This document shows, in pieces, positions 45,740 through 55,604 of a DNA stretch of 64,000 nt. The DNA comes from Erwinia sp050410775 (GTDB taxonomy: Bacteria > Pseudomonadota > Gammaproteobacteria > Enterobacterales > Enterobacteriaceae). Location: the NCBI RefSeq assembly GCF_050410775.1, contig NZ_CP191229.1. One strand, 5' to 3'. A program made the translations under genes and the position numbers. The number at the start of each line of letters is the position of its first letter. Position 1 is the stretch's first letter. The notes under the pieces were generated by a model. The model searched no databases. It was not told the DNA's origin and saw only the letters and a program-made list of their open reading frames with translations.

Positions 45740-46474
45740 TTATTGCGGTCTGAGCCGGGTAATCATAAAGTCTTTCGCGCTCTCCACCTTGCTCTGCTGG
45801 ATAGCGGCGGCGGGATCGACCTGTTTCGGGCAGACTTCAGAACAGTACCCCACAAAGGTGCAGGGCCAGACGCCGTTTTCGCCGTTTAGCTGCGGCATCC
45901 GTTCCGCCTTACCCCGATCGCGGCTGTCCAGATTGTAGCGGTGCGCGAGGGTGATAACCGCCGGTCCAAGAAAGGCTGGATTGAGGCCAAACTGCGGGCA
46001 GGCGGCATAGCACAAGCCGCAGTTAATACAGCCTGCGTACTGGTGATACTTCGCCATCTGGCCCGGCGTCTGGATGCCAGGCCCCGCTTGCGGATCGTGC
46101 TGATTACCCATAATCCAGGGTTGGATCGCGGCAAGGCTTTCGATGAAGTGGCTCATATCCACAATCAGATCGCGCTCAACGGGAAAGTGCGCCAGCGGCT
46201 CAACGGAGAGCCCTTCAGGGTAGTCGCGCAGAAACGTTTTACAGGCCAGTTTTGGAACGCCATCCACCATCATGCCGCAGGAGCCGCAGATCGCCATACG
46301 GCAGGACCAGCGATAGGAAAGATCATACGCCAGGTTATCTTTGATATAGCCCAGCGCGTCGAGCAGGGAGGTCTGTTCATCCCAGGGCACGTCAAAAATC
46401 TCCCGCCGCGGCACCCTGTCGGCTTCGGGGTTATAGCGCTGGATGGCAATTTTGCAGCGCATGTGATTACTCAT
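45740..46474 (-). CDS. frdB: Fumarate reductase iron-sulfur subunit B
   Basis: 244 residues from the ATG at 46474, where alignment with enteric FrdB begins. It carries the three clusters that pass electrons from quinol to FrdA: the 2Fe-2S site (SCRMAICGSCGMMVDG), then the 4Fe-4S and 3Fe-4S sites (CINCGLCYAACP and CSEVCPKQVDP). The start overlaps the end of frdA by eight bases, so translation is coupled. Confidence 0.96.
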   Translation of the reverse strand: MSNHMRCKIAIQRYNPEADRVPRREIFDVPWDEQTSLLDALGYIKDNLAYDLSYRWSCRMAICGSCGMMVDGVPKLACKTFLRDYPEGLSVEPLAHFPVERDLIVDMSHFIESLAAIQPWIMGNQHDPQAGPGIQTPGQMAKYHQYAGCINCGLCYAACPQFGLNPAFLGPAVITLAHRYNLDSRDRGKAERMPQLNGENGVWPCTFVGYCSEVCPKQVDPAAAIQQSKVESAKDFMITRLRPQ

Positions 46475-48248
46475 TGATCCTCTCCTTTCGCTCAGACTCC
46501 TCACCGTAAACGCGCTTCGCAGGCGGAAGATGGGTAATGGTTACCGCATCCCAGGCGATATCGGGCGCGCTCCCGGGACGGTAAAAAGCCAGGGAATGCC
46601 GGAGGAAACCGGCATCGTCTCTTTCGGTGCAGCCAGCATCAAGCCGCTGATGCGCGCCGCGGGACTCTTTGCGCTCAAAGGCGGCATGCGCCATGCATTC
46701 GGCGACCTCCAGCCCCTGAGCCAGCTCAATGCTGTAGAGCAGCTGGGTATTGAATACGCTGGAAGCGTCGGTGATACGTACCCGGGCGAAGCGGGCTTTG
46801 AGTTCGGCCAGCTTATCGATGGTTTTCTGCATCAGTTCCGGCGTACGGTAGATGCCGCAGCCTTCCTCCATCGCCATGCCCATTTCATCGCGCAGCCCGG
46901 ACCAGGTTTCACTCCCCTGCTGGGCGACCAGCGCGTGCAGCCGCTGCTCGCAGTCGCTGGCCTGTGCGTCCAGCGCGGAGGCGGAGGCTTTGCCAGCCTG
47001 AAGCGCCCGTCCGGCGGCTTGCTCCCCTGCCAGCCGGCCAAACACCACCAGTTCCGCCAGGGAGTTGGAGCCGAGACGGTTGGCGCCGTGCAGGCCGACA
47101 GAAGAACATTCCCCTACCGCAAACAGTCCGCGAATGCGGGTTTCACAGCGCGCATCGGTTTCGATCCCGCCCATCGTATAATGCGCGGTGGGCCGGACAG
47201 GAATAGGGGCTGTGACCGGATCAATGCCCACATAGGCTTTGCTCAGCTCGCAGATAAAAGGCAGTCGTTCAAGCAGCTTTTTCTCGCCAAGGTGACGCAG
47301 GTCAAGGTGGACTACGTCGCCACGCGGGCTGGCGATAGTGCGTCCCTTGCGCCATTCGTGCCAGAAGGCCTGGGAAAGTCTGTCCCGCGGGCCGAGCTCC
47401 ATATACTTATTCTTTGGCTCACCCGCCGGGGTTTCTGGCCCCAGACCGTAGTCCTGTAGATAGCGATAGCCATCCTTATTGATCAGGATCCCGCCTTCAC
47501 CACGACAGCCCTCGGTGATCAGGATGCCCGATCCGGGAAGTCCGGTAGGGTGATACTGCACAAACTCCATATCGCGCAGCGGTACGCCGTGGCGAAAGGC
47601 CATGGCCATCCCATCCCCGGTGACGATACCGCCGTTGGTGTTGTAGCGATAAACGCGTCCGGCGCCGCCGGTAGCCAGCACCACGGCATTCGCCTGAATC
47701 TGGATCAGCGTCCCTTCCATCATATTCATCGCCACCAGCCCGCGGGCTTCGCCCTCATCGACCAGCAAGTCCAGGACGAAATGCTCGTCGAAACGGGTGA
47801 TTTGGGGATACTTCAGCGAGGTCTGAAACAGCGTATGCAGCATATGGAAGCCGGTTTTATCGGCGGCAAACCAGGTGCGCTCTATCTTCATGCCGCCGAA
47901 GCGGCGTACGTTGACGGAACCATCTTCGCGCCGGCTCCACGGGCAGCCCCAGCTCTCCAGCTGCGCCATTTCTTTCGGGCAGTGCGCGACGAAATAGTCC
48001 ACCACATTCTGCTCGCACAGCCAGTCGCCGCCGGAGACGGTATCCTGAAAGTGGGACTCAAAACTGTCATGGGATTGGGTGACCGCGGCGGAGCCGCCTT
48101 CGGCGGCAACGGTATGGCTCCGCATCGGGTAGACTTTGGATACCAGCGCGATAGATAAGGTGGGGTTGGCCTCGGCGGCGGCGATGGCGGCGCGAAGTCC
48201 GGCTCCGCCCGCCCCGACGATGACCAGATCGACTGTATAGCGTTGCAC
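46467..48248 (-). CDS. frdA: Fumarate reductase flavoprotein subunit A
   Basis: 593 residues from a GTG start at 48248 (AGGGAG seven bases upstream). Catalytic subunit that reduces fumarate to succinate in anaerobic respiration. GAGGAGLRAA binds FAD; His45 in RSHTVAAEGG is the covalent flavin site; HPTGLPGSGIL and the active-site Arg in ANRLGSNSLAELVVFG are present. It is slightly shorter at the C-terminus than E. coli FrdA (602). First gene of frdABCD; works with aspA and dcuA in this window. Confidence 0.97.
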   Translation of the reverse strand: MQRYTVDLVIVGAGGAGLRAAIAAAEANPTLSIALVSKVYPMRSHTVAAEGGSAAVTQSHDSFESHFQDTVSGGDWLCEQNVVDYFVAHCPKEMAQLESWGCPWSRREDGSVNVRRFGGMKIERTWFAADKTGFHMLHTLFQTSLKYPQITRFDEHFVLDLLVDEGEARGLVAMNMMEGTLIQIQANAVVLATGGAGRVYRYNTNGGIVTGDGMAMAFRHGVPLRDMEFVQYHPTGLPGSGILITEGCRGEGGILINKDGYRYLQDYGLGPETPAGEPKNKYMELGPRDRLSQAFWHEWRKGRTIASPRGDVVHLDLRHLGEKKLLERLPFICELSKAYVGIDPVTAPIPVRPTAHYTMGGIETDARCETRIRGLFAVGECSSVGLHGANRLGSNSLAELVVFGRLAGEQAAGRALQAGKASASALDAQASDCEQRLHALVAQQGSETWSGLRDEMGMAMEEGCGIYRTPELMQKTIDKLAELKARFARVRITDASSVFNTQLLYSIELAQGLEVAECMAHAAFERKESRGAHQRLDAGCTERDDAGFLRHSLAFYRPGSAPDIAWDAVTITHLPPAKRVYGEESERKERINE

Positions 48249-48280
48249 GGTGTTCTCCCTGTCAGCTTGTCATGATGAAA

Positions 48281-48297
48281 GAGGGGGATGCCCCCTC
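48281..48297 (-). promoter_or_regulatory. Hairpin in the frdA leader
   Basis: 7-bp perfect stem GAGGGGG / CCCCCTC with a three-base loop, followed on the minus strand by UUUC, about 35 bases before the frdA start. It could stabilise or attenuate the mRNA. Confidence 0.5.
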
Positions 48298-48313
48298 ACC
48301 TCCGGCGGGAGGT

Positions 48314-48355
48314 AGTATAAAAGTGCCTGAGGGGACTAAACTTGATGTGTTCAGG
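48314..48355 (-). promoter_or_regulatory. Putative frdA promoter with FNR-like half-site
   Basis: On the minus strand a -10 TATACT (48319-48314) predicts a start near 48307. An exact FNR half-site (TTGAT on plus, 48342-48346) sits where the promoter-proximal half of a site centred at -41.5 would be. The distal half is degenerate, so FNR control is likely from biology but not proved by this site. Confidence 0.4.
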
Positions 48356-48529
48356 TATTCGGGTGAAAAACAGACAGGAAAAGCGCGATCGTGCCGGCGT
48401 TTTTTTTATAAAACGGATGATTTACCGGCCAACTGCAAAACAACAAAGCGGGCTTTATCTTCCCGCAAATTTGTGTGTCTCAGCCTGTACGGGTAGACTG
48501 CTTCACCTTCTTCCTGAGGAGTTAAAACT

Positions 48530-49507
48530 ATGAGCGATACGGCCAGCTGGCAGCCGAGCGCCCCCATCGCCAACTTATTGAAACGCGCGGCGATAATGGC
48601 GGAAATACGGCGTTTCTTTGCCGATCGTGGCGTGCTGGAAGTGGAGACCCCGGCGATGAGCCAGGCTACCGTGACCGATATCCATCTGGTCCCGTTCCAG
48701 ACGCGGTTTGTCGGACCGGGCGCGGCGGAAGGGATTGACCTCTATCTGATGACCAGCCCGGAATACCATATGAAACGGCTGCTGGCGGCGGGCAGCGGGC
48801 CGATCTATCAGCTCTGCCGCAGCTTTCGTAACGAAGAGGCGGGCCGCCATCATAATCCCGAGTTCACCATGCTTGAGTGGTATCGTCCCCATTACGATAT
48901 GTACCGGCTGATGAACGAAGTGGACGATCTGCTTCAGCAGGTGCTGGAGTGCGCGCCGGCGGAGACGCTCTCTTACCAGCAGGCGTTTATTCGCCATCTG
49001 GAGATCGATCCGCTTTCCGCCGATAAGCCGCAGCTGCGTGAAGCGGCCGTTAAGCTGGGGGAGGGGGAAATTGCTGAACGTATCGACGATCGCGATACGC
49101 TGTTACAGCTGCTGTTTATGGTGGGCGTGGAGCCGCATATCGGCAAAGAGAAGCCAGCCTTCGTCTATCACTTCCCGGCATCGCAGGCGGCGCTGGCCGA
49201 AATCAGTACGGAAGATCACCGCGTCGCGGAACGCTTTGAGGTTTATTTCAGGGGGATTGAACTGGCGAACGGTTTCCGGGAGCTGACGGACAGCCGCGAG
49301 CAGCGTCAGCGGTTTGAGCAGGATAACCGCAAGCGTGCCGCCCGCGGCCTGCCGCAGCAGCCGATTGATACCCACCTGCTGGACGCGCTGGCGCATGGCA
49401 TGCCCGACTGTTCCGGCGTGGCGCTGGGCGTGGATCGCATCGTGATGCTGGCCCTGAAAGCGGAGACGCTGAGCGAGGTCATCGCCTTTTCCGTCGATCG
49501 CTGCTGA
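48530..49507 (+). CDS. epmA: EF-P beta-lysine ligase EpmA
   Basis: 325 residues, same length as the E. coli protein. A class II lysyl-tRNA synthetase-like enzyme without the anticodon domain, which attaches (R)-beta-lysine to Lys34 of EF-P. Class II motif 2 is FRNEEAGRHHNPEFTMLEW; motif 3 is GVALGVDRIVMLAL. GAGGA precedes the ATG. Divergent from frdA. Confidence 0.97.
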   Translation: MSDTASWQPSAPIANLLKRAAIMAEIRRFFADRGVLEVETPAMSQATVTDIHLVPFQTRFVGPGAAEGIDLYLMTSPEYHMKRLLAAGSGPIYQLCRSFRNEEAGRHHNPEFTMLEWYRPHYDMYRLMNEVDDLLQQVLECAPAETLSYQQAFIRHLEIDPLSADKPQLREAAVKLGEGEIAERIDDRDTLLQLLFMVGVEPHIGKEKPAFVYHFPASQAALAEISTEDHRVAERFEVYFRGIELANGFRELTDSREQRQRFEQDNRKRAARGLPQQPIDTHLLDALAHGMPDCSGVALGVDRIVMLALKAETLSEVIAFSVDRC

Positions 49508-49514
49508 GGGTGAG

Positions 49515-49538
49515 CGGGGTGGCCTTATGGCCGCCCCG
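49515..49538. terminator. Hairpin between convergent epmA and mscM
   Basis: 10-bp stem CGGGGTGGCC / GGCCGCCCCG (49515-49524 with 49529-49538, one mismatch), TTAT loop, between the two stop codons. No strong U-tract. Confidence 0.6.
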
Positions 49539-49547
49539 TTCATTCAG

Positions 49548-52500
49548 TCAGAGCCCGCCCGATTTATAGGTGCGGGCCACCGGCGCGGCGGGGTTTAGCG
49601 GCGTTTTACCGCCAACAGTTTCCATCCGTACCTGGAACGGCGGGAACGGCATTTCCAGACCATGTTCATGGTAGCCATGCAAAATAAGCTGATGCAGTTC
49701 ATGGCGTAGCGGCATACGGTGCACCATCTCCGCCGCGTGAATACGCAGCTCAAACAGCTGAATCCCCTGCTGTAAATCAACCAGGAAAGCCTCCGGCGGC
49801 GGCGTATCCAGCACGTACTGGCAGCGCTGGGCGGCCGTCAGCAATACGTTGGTCACCTCCTCACTGTTGGCTTCTGCCGCGGCGGGAATAGTCAGGACGA
49901 CGCGCGTGACCGAATCGGAGAGCGACCAGTTGATAAACTGCTCGGTGATAAAGGCCTTATTTGGCACGATGATCTCTTTGCGATCCCAGTCGGTGATAGT
50001 GGTGGCACGCGTATTAATACGGGTAATGCTGCCGGTGAGATCGCGGATGGTGACGGTATCGCCAATGCGAATCGGCTTTTCGAACAGGATAATCAAGCCA
50101 GAGACAAAGTTGGCGAAAATCTCCTGTAAACCGAAACCGAGCCCCACACCTAAAGCCGCCACCAGCCACTGAAGCTTCGACCAGTCCACGCCAAGCAGTG
50201 AAAAGCCGAGCAATCCTCCCACCAGAATCAGCATATATTTCAGCAGAGTGGTAATGGCGTAGCCGGTTCCCGGCGTCAGATTAAGGTGCTGAAGCAGCGC
50301 CAACTCCAGCAGGGCGGGCATGTTACGTACCAGCTGCGTGGTGATAATCAGCACCAAAATAGCGATCAGCACCGAGCCAAGCGTAATAGGTTGCAGGCTT
50401 TCCACCCCCTGCACGGTGGTGCTGGCGTCCCACAGCCGGATATTCTCCAAAAAACCGAAGGCGGAGTGGATCTCTGACCAGAGAACAATGACCGAGAGCA
50501 GCGCGATCAGCGTCAGGATCGAACGGACAAGACGCAGGGACTGCGCACTGATCGCGTCGAGATCGATAACCGGCTCTTCCACGTCAAGCGTATCGGAACC
50601 GGCCTGCTGGGCGGCAATCTCGTCCTCACCTTTGGCACGCTGGGCAAGGATCTCAGCGCGGCGTGTACGGGCGCGATCGAAAGCAATACGACGACGCTGG
50701 ATCAGCATCCAGCGCCGGATAATATGGTAAATCACCAGCAGCAGGAACCAGATCGCCACCGAGGTTTCCAGCCGCGCCAGCAGCGCCTGCGCCGTGGCGA
50801 GATAGCCGATGCAGGAGGCGAACGCGGCGATCAGCGGGATGCCGATCATCATGTTCCATAAGATACTGTTAATCAGGTTCTCGCCGCTGCCTTCCTTATC
50901 GAGATAGAGTGGTATGCCGGCCCGTTTCAGGCTTACCGTGACCAGGCTGAGCGTGCCGCAAATCAGAATAAAGCAGAGCCGCCCCAGCGTGGAAGAGAAC
51001 TGACGGTCATCAAGATTATCGAAGCTAATCAGCAGCATGATCAGCGGCACGGCCAGGCCGACGCAGAGGGAATAAAAGCGCATCGCCCGCGCTACGCGGG
51101 TTTGTGGCCAGCGGAAGTGGGCGATAAACAGGCCCTGAGGACGGGCAAAGGCGGCGCTGATCATAAATGCCCAGAGCAGGGGAACCGTCGCGGTCACGCC
51201 GTCGCCTATCGCAACCGCGATCGGCCAGGGCCAGGCATGCTGTAACCCGTAACCGAAGGCCATCCACAAAACCGGCAGCGGCAGCGCCACCAGAATTGAC
51301 CAGAAAACGGTACGCATCGTCAGGCTGAAATGGTCCTGAGTGACCTTACCCACTTTTTGAGAGGATCGGTTGAGGAAGTCCCGGTAGTGACGGCGTGAGC
51401 TAAGGCTGAAGCCGACCAGCAGCAGGGCGCCCAGAACAGGCACCACGGTTTCCTTGCTGGTGAACATCATCACCAGCGCGCCGCCCATCTGTCCGAGCGT
51501 ATCCAGTGACAGCAGACTCTTCAGGTCCCGCACCAGATCAAGAGGAAAACTCAGGCCAATGGGGCTGACATCCGCCGTCCAGAACAGATAACGGTGGGCG
51601 GCTTCCTTCACCTGATTTAAGGCATCTTCAAGCTGCCCATTGGCAACTTTCAGCTTGGTGACTTCCAGAATCAGGTTATCGCAGCCGGCAAGCAGTGAAT
51701 TGATCAGCTCGCGCTGGGTTTTAAGCTGGGCATCAAGGATGCGGCGCTGGTTGCTGGTTAACGGAGTGCCGTCATCCTGTTTTTGCTGGCGCAGCAGCTG
51801 CTGCCGCTCCAGGAGATCCTCATAGCGCAGGCGCTGCACCCGTAGCTGCCCCATCTCATTATCGAGCTGCTGCGGTTTTGGCATCTCCGGCAGGCGCGCT
51901 ACCTGTGCGCGCAGAGCTTCGCCAAGCAAGTTTGATACGCCCAGCCACTCTGACTGCTCGCGGATAGTTCCCAGCGCCTGACGTACCTGAATGGTCTGGT
52001 TCATCGCGGTCCGCTGCTGCGAGGCGATCAGATCCAGACGCAGCGCCTGCTGATTGAGGGCGGCGGAAAGCTCGCGGTTCACGCGAAACTGCTGGCTGAT
52101 ACTTTCCGGCAGATCGCCGCTGTTTTCCGCCAACTGTTCGGTACGCTCCAGCGCCAGTTCCGCCTCGCGCTGACGCTGGCTGTTGAGATGGTTACGCAGA
52201 GCCTGAAGATAGCTGTCGAGCTGGGCAGCCTTGCGCTGATGCACCTCGCTGCGCATGCGCGCCAGCTCCTGGCGGTTATTCGCCGAAAGCTGGGCCAGCT
52301 CCAGTTCATCGACCCGCGCTTTACGGGCGGCGGACTCAGCCTGGCGGGAGACCAGTTGGGCCTGCGCCAGCGGCGTGGCGGGAGAGGGCTGGCCCTGGAG
52401 GCGACGTTCAGTCTCATTCAGCTCCCGCCGGGCCTCCGACTGTTGCTGCGGAAGCTGGGAAAGGGAATCGCTGATTTCACGCGCGCGCTCCTGCTCCTGC

Positions 52501-52883
52501 TGCGCCTGACGGCTCTCTTCCAGTAGCTGACTGCTTACCTGCAGGATCTCCTGATCCAGCTCGGCGGCCGTCATCGTACTGCGAACGCTTTTTTCGTTGT
52601 CCAGCAGCGAGGCCGCCTGCTGGCGAAGCTCGCGGCTTAATTTAGGGAAATCGTCGATAACCTGCTGGTAGGTTTTGGTGTTATCGAGCGATTTCTGCCG
52701 TTCTTCCAGCCAGTTCAGGGTGGACTGAAGGATGTCCACCCTTTCCGCCTGATTAGGGGCATTTTTGTCAGACTGGGCTTCTTCAAGCTGCTCTCTGATC
52801 TGGCCGGCATCCGGCGGGCTGGCTGACCAGGCGGGCTGGAGAAGCACCCAGCTCAACAAAATAGTAAGAATCAGGCGTAACAT
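49548..52883 (-). CDS. mscM: Mechanosensitive channel MscM (YjeP)
   Basis: 1111 residues. Large MscK/MscM-type channel that opens at low membrane tension. A signal peptide (to WSA) leads to a long periplasmic helical region rich in Gln and Glu (about 30-470), a group of membrane helices, and the MscS-like C-terminal part with the pore region (GVGLGFGLQEIFANFVSGLI), the beta domain (FEKPIRIGDTVTIRDLTGSI) and the cytoplasmic cage. Directly downstream of psd (nine bases), so the two form an operon as in E. coli. Confidence 0.95.
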   Translation of the reverse strand: MLRLILTILLSWVLLQPAWSASPPDAGQIREQLEEAQSDKNAPNQAERVDILQSTLNWLEERQKSLDNTKTYQQVIDDFPKLSRELRQQAASLLDNEKSVRSTMTAAELDQEILQVSSQLLEESRQAQQEQERAREISDSLSQLPQQQSEARRELNETERRLQGQPSPATPLAQAQLVSRQAESAARKARVDELELAQLSANNRQELARMRSEVHQRKAAQLDSYLQALRNHLNSQRQREAELALERTEQLAENSGDLPESISQQFRVNRELSAALNQQALRLDLIASQQRTAMNQTIQVRQALGTIREQSEWLGVSNLLGEALRAQVARLPEMPKPQQLDNEMGQLRVQRLRYEDLLERQQLLRQQKQDDGTPLTSNQRRILDAQLKTQRELINSLLAGCDNLILEVTKLKVANGQLEDALNQVKEAAHRYLFWTADVSPIGLSFPLDLVRDLKSLLSLDTLGQMGGALVMMFTSKETVVPVLGALLLVGFSLSSRRHYRDFLNRSSQKVGKVTQDHFSLTMRTVFWSILVALPLPVLWMAFGYGLQHAWPWPIAVAIGDGVTATVPLLWAFMISAAFARPQGLFIAHFRWPQTRVARAMRFYSLCVGLAVPLIMLLISFDNLDDRQFSSTLGRLCFILICGTLSLVTVSLKRAGIPLYLDKEGSGENLINSILWNMMIGIPLIAAFASCIGYLATAQALLARLETSVAIWFLLLVIYHIIRRWMLIQRRRIAFDRARTRRAEILAQRAKGEDEIAAQQAGSDTLDVEEPVIDLDAISAQSLRLVRSILTLIALLSVIVLWSEIHSAFGFLENIRLWDASTTVQGVESLQPITLGSVLIAILVLIITTQLVRNMPALLELALLQHLNLTPGTGYAITTLLKYMLILVGGLLGFSLLGVDWSKLQWLVAALGVGLGFGLQEIFANFVSGLIILFEKPIRIGDTVTIRDLTGSITRINTRATTITDWDRKEIIVPNKAFITEQFINWSLSDSVTRVVLTIPAAAEANSEEVTNVLLTAAQRCQYVLDTPPPEAFLVDLQQGIQLFELRIHAAEMVHRMPLRHELHQLILHGYHEHGLEMPFPPFQVRMETVGGKTPLNPAAPVARTYKSGGL

Positions 52884-52892
52884 AAGTGTCTG

Positions 52893-53792
52893 CTATGGGT
52901 GATGTAAAACGTCTTCCGCGCTGGTTTTTTGCAGTGCGATAGCCAGCGTCTGGCCCAGACGCGTTTGGGTTTCCGGCGTCAGGCTTTCCGCCAGTTTAAC
53001 TTTGCCGGAGGCAAAGAGGTTGATAACCGTTGAGCCAAGCTTAAAGCGGCCCATCTCCTGGCCTTTCAGCAGGACGACGGCGCCGTCTTCTTCCGCGCCC
53101 GGCCAGCTCCAGCGTTTGATCACGCCTTCACGAGGCGGTGTCACCGTACCGGCCCAGACCGTTTCGATGCTGCCCACAATGGTCGCACCAACCAGAATTT
53201 GCGCCATCGGGCCAAACTCGGTGTCGAACAGGCAAATAACACGCTCATTGCGGGCGAAAAGGTTAGGGATATTCTGCGCCGTCAGCGGATTAACCGAGTA
53301 GAGATCGCCAGGCACGTAGATCATTTCGCGCAGAATACCGTTGCAGGGCATATGCACGCGGTGATAGTCGCGAGGCGCCAGATAAGTCGTCACGAATTCA
53401 CCGTCACGAAACATTTCTGTCATGGCGGTGTTGCCGGCAAGCAGCGCTTCCAGCGAGTAGGTATGTCCTTTAGCCTGGAAAATCTGGTCGCCATTAATGT
53501 GGCCCAGCTGGCTGATTGCGCCATCTGCGGGCAGCACCAGCAGATTAGGATCGGTTTCAATCGGGCGGGCTTCATCGCGCAGTGGACGGACGAAGAAATC
53601 ATTGAAGGTGCGATAGCTGGCGGTATCCGGCTTCTGCGCTTCAGCCATATCCACTTTGTAAAACCAGACAAAAGCGTCAATAACGGCCTTGGTGAGCCAG
53701 CCGGCGCGCTTGCCTGCGCCCCAGCCCGCCAGTTCAGTCAGGGCTTTTTTAGGTAGAACATGATTCAGGCCGAGTTTTAAACGATCCAACAC
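52893..53792 (-). CDS. psd: Phosphatidylserine decarboxylase proenzyme
   Basis: 299 residues from a GTG start at 53792, with AGGAGG five bases upstream. Makes phosphatidylethanolamine. Self-cleavage occurs at the LGST motif, where Ser254 becomes the pyruvoyl group; Asp90 and His147 of the processing triad are in place. The C-terminus is shorter than in E. coli (322), lacking its charged tail. In operon with mscM. Confidence 0.96.
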   Translation of the reverse strand: MLDRLKLGLNHVLPKKALTELAGWGAGKRAGWLTKAVIDAFVWFYKVDMAEAQKPDTASYRTFNDFFVRPLRDEARPIETDPNLLVLPADGAISQLGHINGDQIFQAKGHTYSLEALLAGNTAMTEMFRDGEFVTTYLAPRDYHRVHMPCNGILREMIYVPGDLYSVNPLTAQNIPNLFARNERVICLFDTEFGPMAQILVGATIVGSIETVWAGTVTPPREGVIKRWSWPGAEEDGAVVLLKGQEMGRFKLGSTVINLFASGKVKLAESLTPETQTRLGQTLAIALQKTSAEDVLHHP

Positions 53793-53900
53793 GGTAGCCT
53801 CCTGGCTTGATCAGATAGCAGTTAGAGAAAAGGGGGCGGATTGTACCAGTGCCCTTACAAATAGGCTATGTTGCCCGCCCGGAAGCGCGGGCAGGCAAGT

Positions 53901-54962
53901 TCAGTCGCTGCTCTCAGAAAAGTTACGGCGCGTTTTGAGCTGCATATCCGACATACTGTCCAGAATGCGGTGATAACTCTCAAAGCGCGCTTTATCGATC
54001 TCGCCGTTTGCCACCGCTTCACGAATGGCGCAGCCGGGATCGGTGTCATGTTTGCAGTCACGGAACTTACAATGGCCCAGAAACTCACGGAATTCGACAA
54101 ATCCCCGCGTGATTTGTTCCGGCTCAAGATGCCATAAACCGAACTCGCGTACGCCGGGGGAGTCGATAACATCGCCGCCGTGAGGGAAGTGATAGAGCCT
54201 GGCGGCGGTGGTCGTGTGCTGCCCCAGCCCGGAAACGTCGGACACGTCGTTGGTCAGAATTTCTCCGTCACCCAGCTCCAGCCCCAGCAGGGCGTTAAGC
54301 AGGCTGGATTTCCCCACGCCGGACTGCCCGGCAAAAATGCTGATCCGGTTGGTCAGCTCCGCCTCCAGTTCTTCCAGGCCCCGCTTACGGTGGCTGGAAA
54401 CCATCAGCACGCGGTAACCAATTTTGCGGTAAATCGCCATCTGCTTATCGACAAACGCCCGGCCTTCTTCATCAAGCAGGTCGGTTTTATTCAGGACCAG
54501 CAGCGGCTCAACATCCAGCGTTTCGCTGGCGACCAGATAGCGGTCAATAATATTGAGCGAGAGCTCCGGCAGGATGGCTGAAACGATAACGATCTGATTA
54601 ATATTGGCGGCAATGGGCTTTACGCCGTCATAAAAATCGGGGCGGGTCAGGACAGAAGTGCGCTCATGCACGGCCTCGACAATCCCTTTGACGGTGGCAC
54701 CACCCTCCTGGCCTGGACGCCAGAGTACGCGATCGCCGGTCACCAGCGATCGGATCGTACGGCGAATATTACAGCGGTGAACCGATGCATCCGCATCTTC
54801 CACATCAGCATGCATACCAAAGCGGCTGATTACCACGCCATCACGCGCTTCACCGAACAGGCTGTCGTCCGGTTCCGGCTTATCCGCACGCTGCTTCAGG
54901 CGGCGCTCATGGTTGGCGCTGACGCGACGCTGCTGACCTTTCGACAGTTTGTTTTTACTCAC
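53901..54962 (-). CDS. rsgA: Ribosome small-subunit GTPase RsgA
   Basis: 353 residues from a GTG start at 54962. Late 30S assembly factor. An N-terminal OB domain is followed by a circularly permuted GTPase, with G4 (NKTD) before G1 (GQSGVGKSSLLN) and G3 (DSPGVREFGL), then a C-terminal zinc site (CKFRDCKHDTDPGC). Divergent from orn, as in E. coli. Confidence 0.97.
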   Translation of the reverse strand: MSKNKLSKGQQRRVSANHERRLKQRADKPEPDDSLFGEARDGVVISRFGMHADVEDADASVHRCNIRRTIRSLVTGDRVLWRPGQEGGATVKGIVEAVHERTSVLTRPDFYDGVKPIAANINQIVIVSAILPELSLNIIDRYLVASETLDVEPLLVLNKTDLLDEEGRAFVDKQMAIYRKIGYRVLMVSSHRKRGLEELEAELTNRISIFAGQSGVGKSSLLNALLGLELGDGEILTNDVSDVSGLGQHTTTAARLYHFPHGGDVIDSPGVREFGLWHLEPEQITRGFVEFREFLGHCKFRDCKHDTDPGCAIREAVANGEIDKARFESYHRILDSMSDMQLKTRRNFSESSD

Positions 54963-55058
54963 TCTTCCTCACACGGCTTGGCAGGCTTCGCCCTGGCAGG
55001 GCAAAACGTTTATGATACACCCTTACGTTTGATGATATAAGCCACGGCGAGGAACCCC

Positions 55059-55604
55059 ATGACTGTAAATGCCAATAATCTGATTTGGATTGATCTTGAA
55101 ATGACCGGGCTGGACCCGGAGCGGGACCGTATTATTGAGATCGCCACCCTGGTCACCGATTCCGATCTGAACATTCTGGCAGAAGGCCCGGTTTTTGCCG
55201 TTCATCAGTCTGACGCGCAGCTTGCGTTAATGGATGAGTGGAATGTGCGTACCCATACCGGCAGCGGCCTGGTGGATCGTGTCAAAGCGAGCAGCATTGA
55301 CGATCGCGCCGCTGAACTGGCGACAATTGAGTTTTTAAAGCAGTGGGTCCCGGAGAACAGCTCGCCGATCTGCGGTAACAGCATCGGCCAGGATCGCCGC
55401 TTCCTGTTTAAATATATGCCGGAACTGGAAGCTTATTTCCATTACCGCTATCTGGATGTCAGCACGGTTAAAGAACTGGCCCGCCGCTGGAAGCCTGAGG
55501 TACTGACCGGCTTTAAAAAGCAGGGGACGCACCAGGCGATGGACGATATCCGCGAATCCGTTGCTGAACTGAGCTGGTATCGCGAGCAGCTGTTCAAGCT
55601 GTAA
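55059..55604 (+). CDS. orn: Oligoribonuclease
   Basis: 181 residues. 3'-5' exonuclease that degrades the smallest RNA fragments and pGpG. DEDDh catalytic residues are visible: Asp12 and Glu14 in WIDLEMTGLDP, the NSIGQDRRFL Asp, and the His and Asp in GTHQAMDDIRES. GGCGAGGAA precedes the ATG. Same position as in E. coli. Confidence 0.98.
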   Translation: MTVNANNLIWIDLEMTGLDPERDRIIEIATLVTDSDLNILAEGPVFAVHQSDAQLALMDEWNVRTHTGSGLVDRVKASSIDDRAAELATIEFLKQWVPENSSPICGNSIGQDRRFLFKYMPELEAYFHYRYLDVSTVKELARRWKPEVLTGFKKQGTHQAMDDIRESVAELSWYREQLFKL

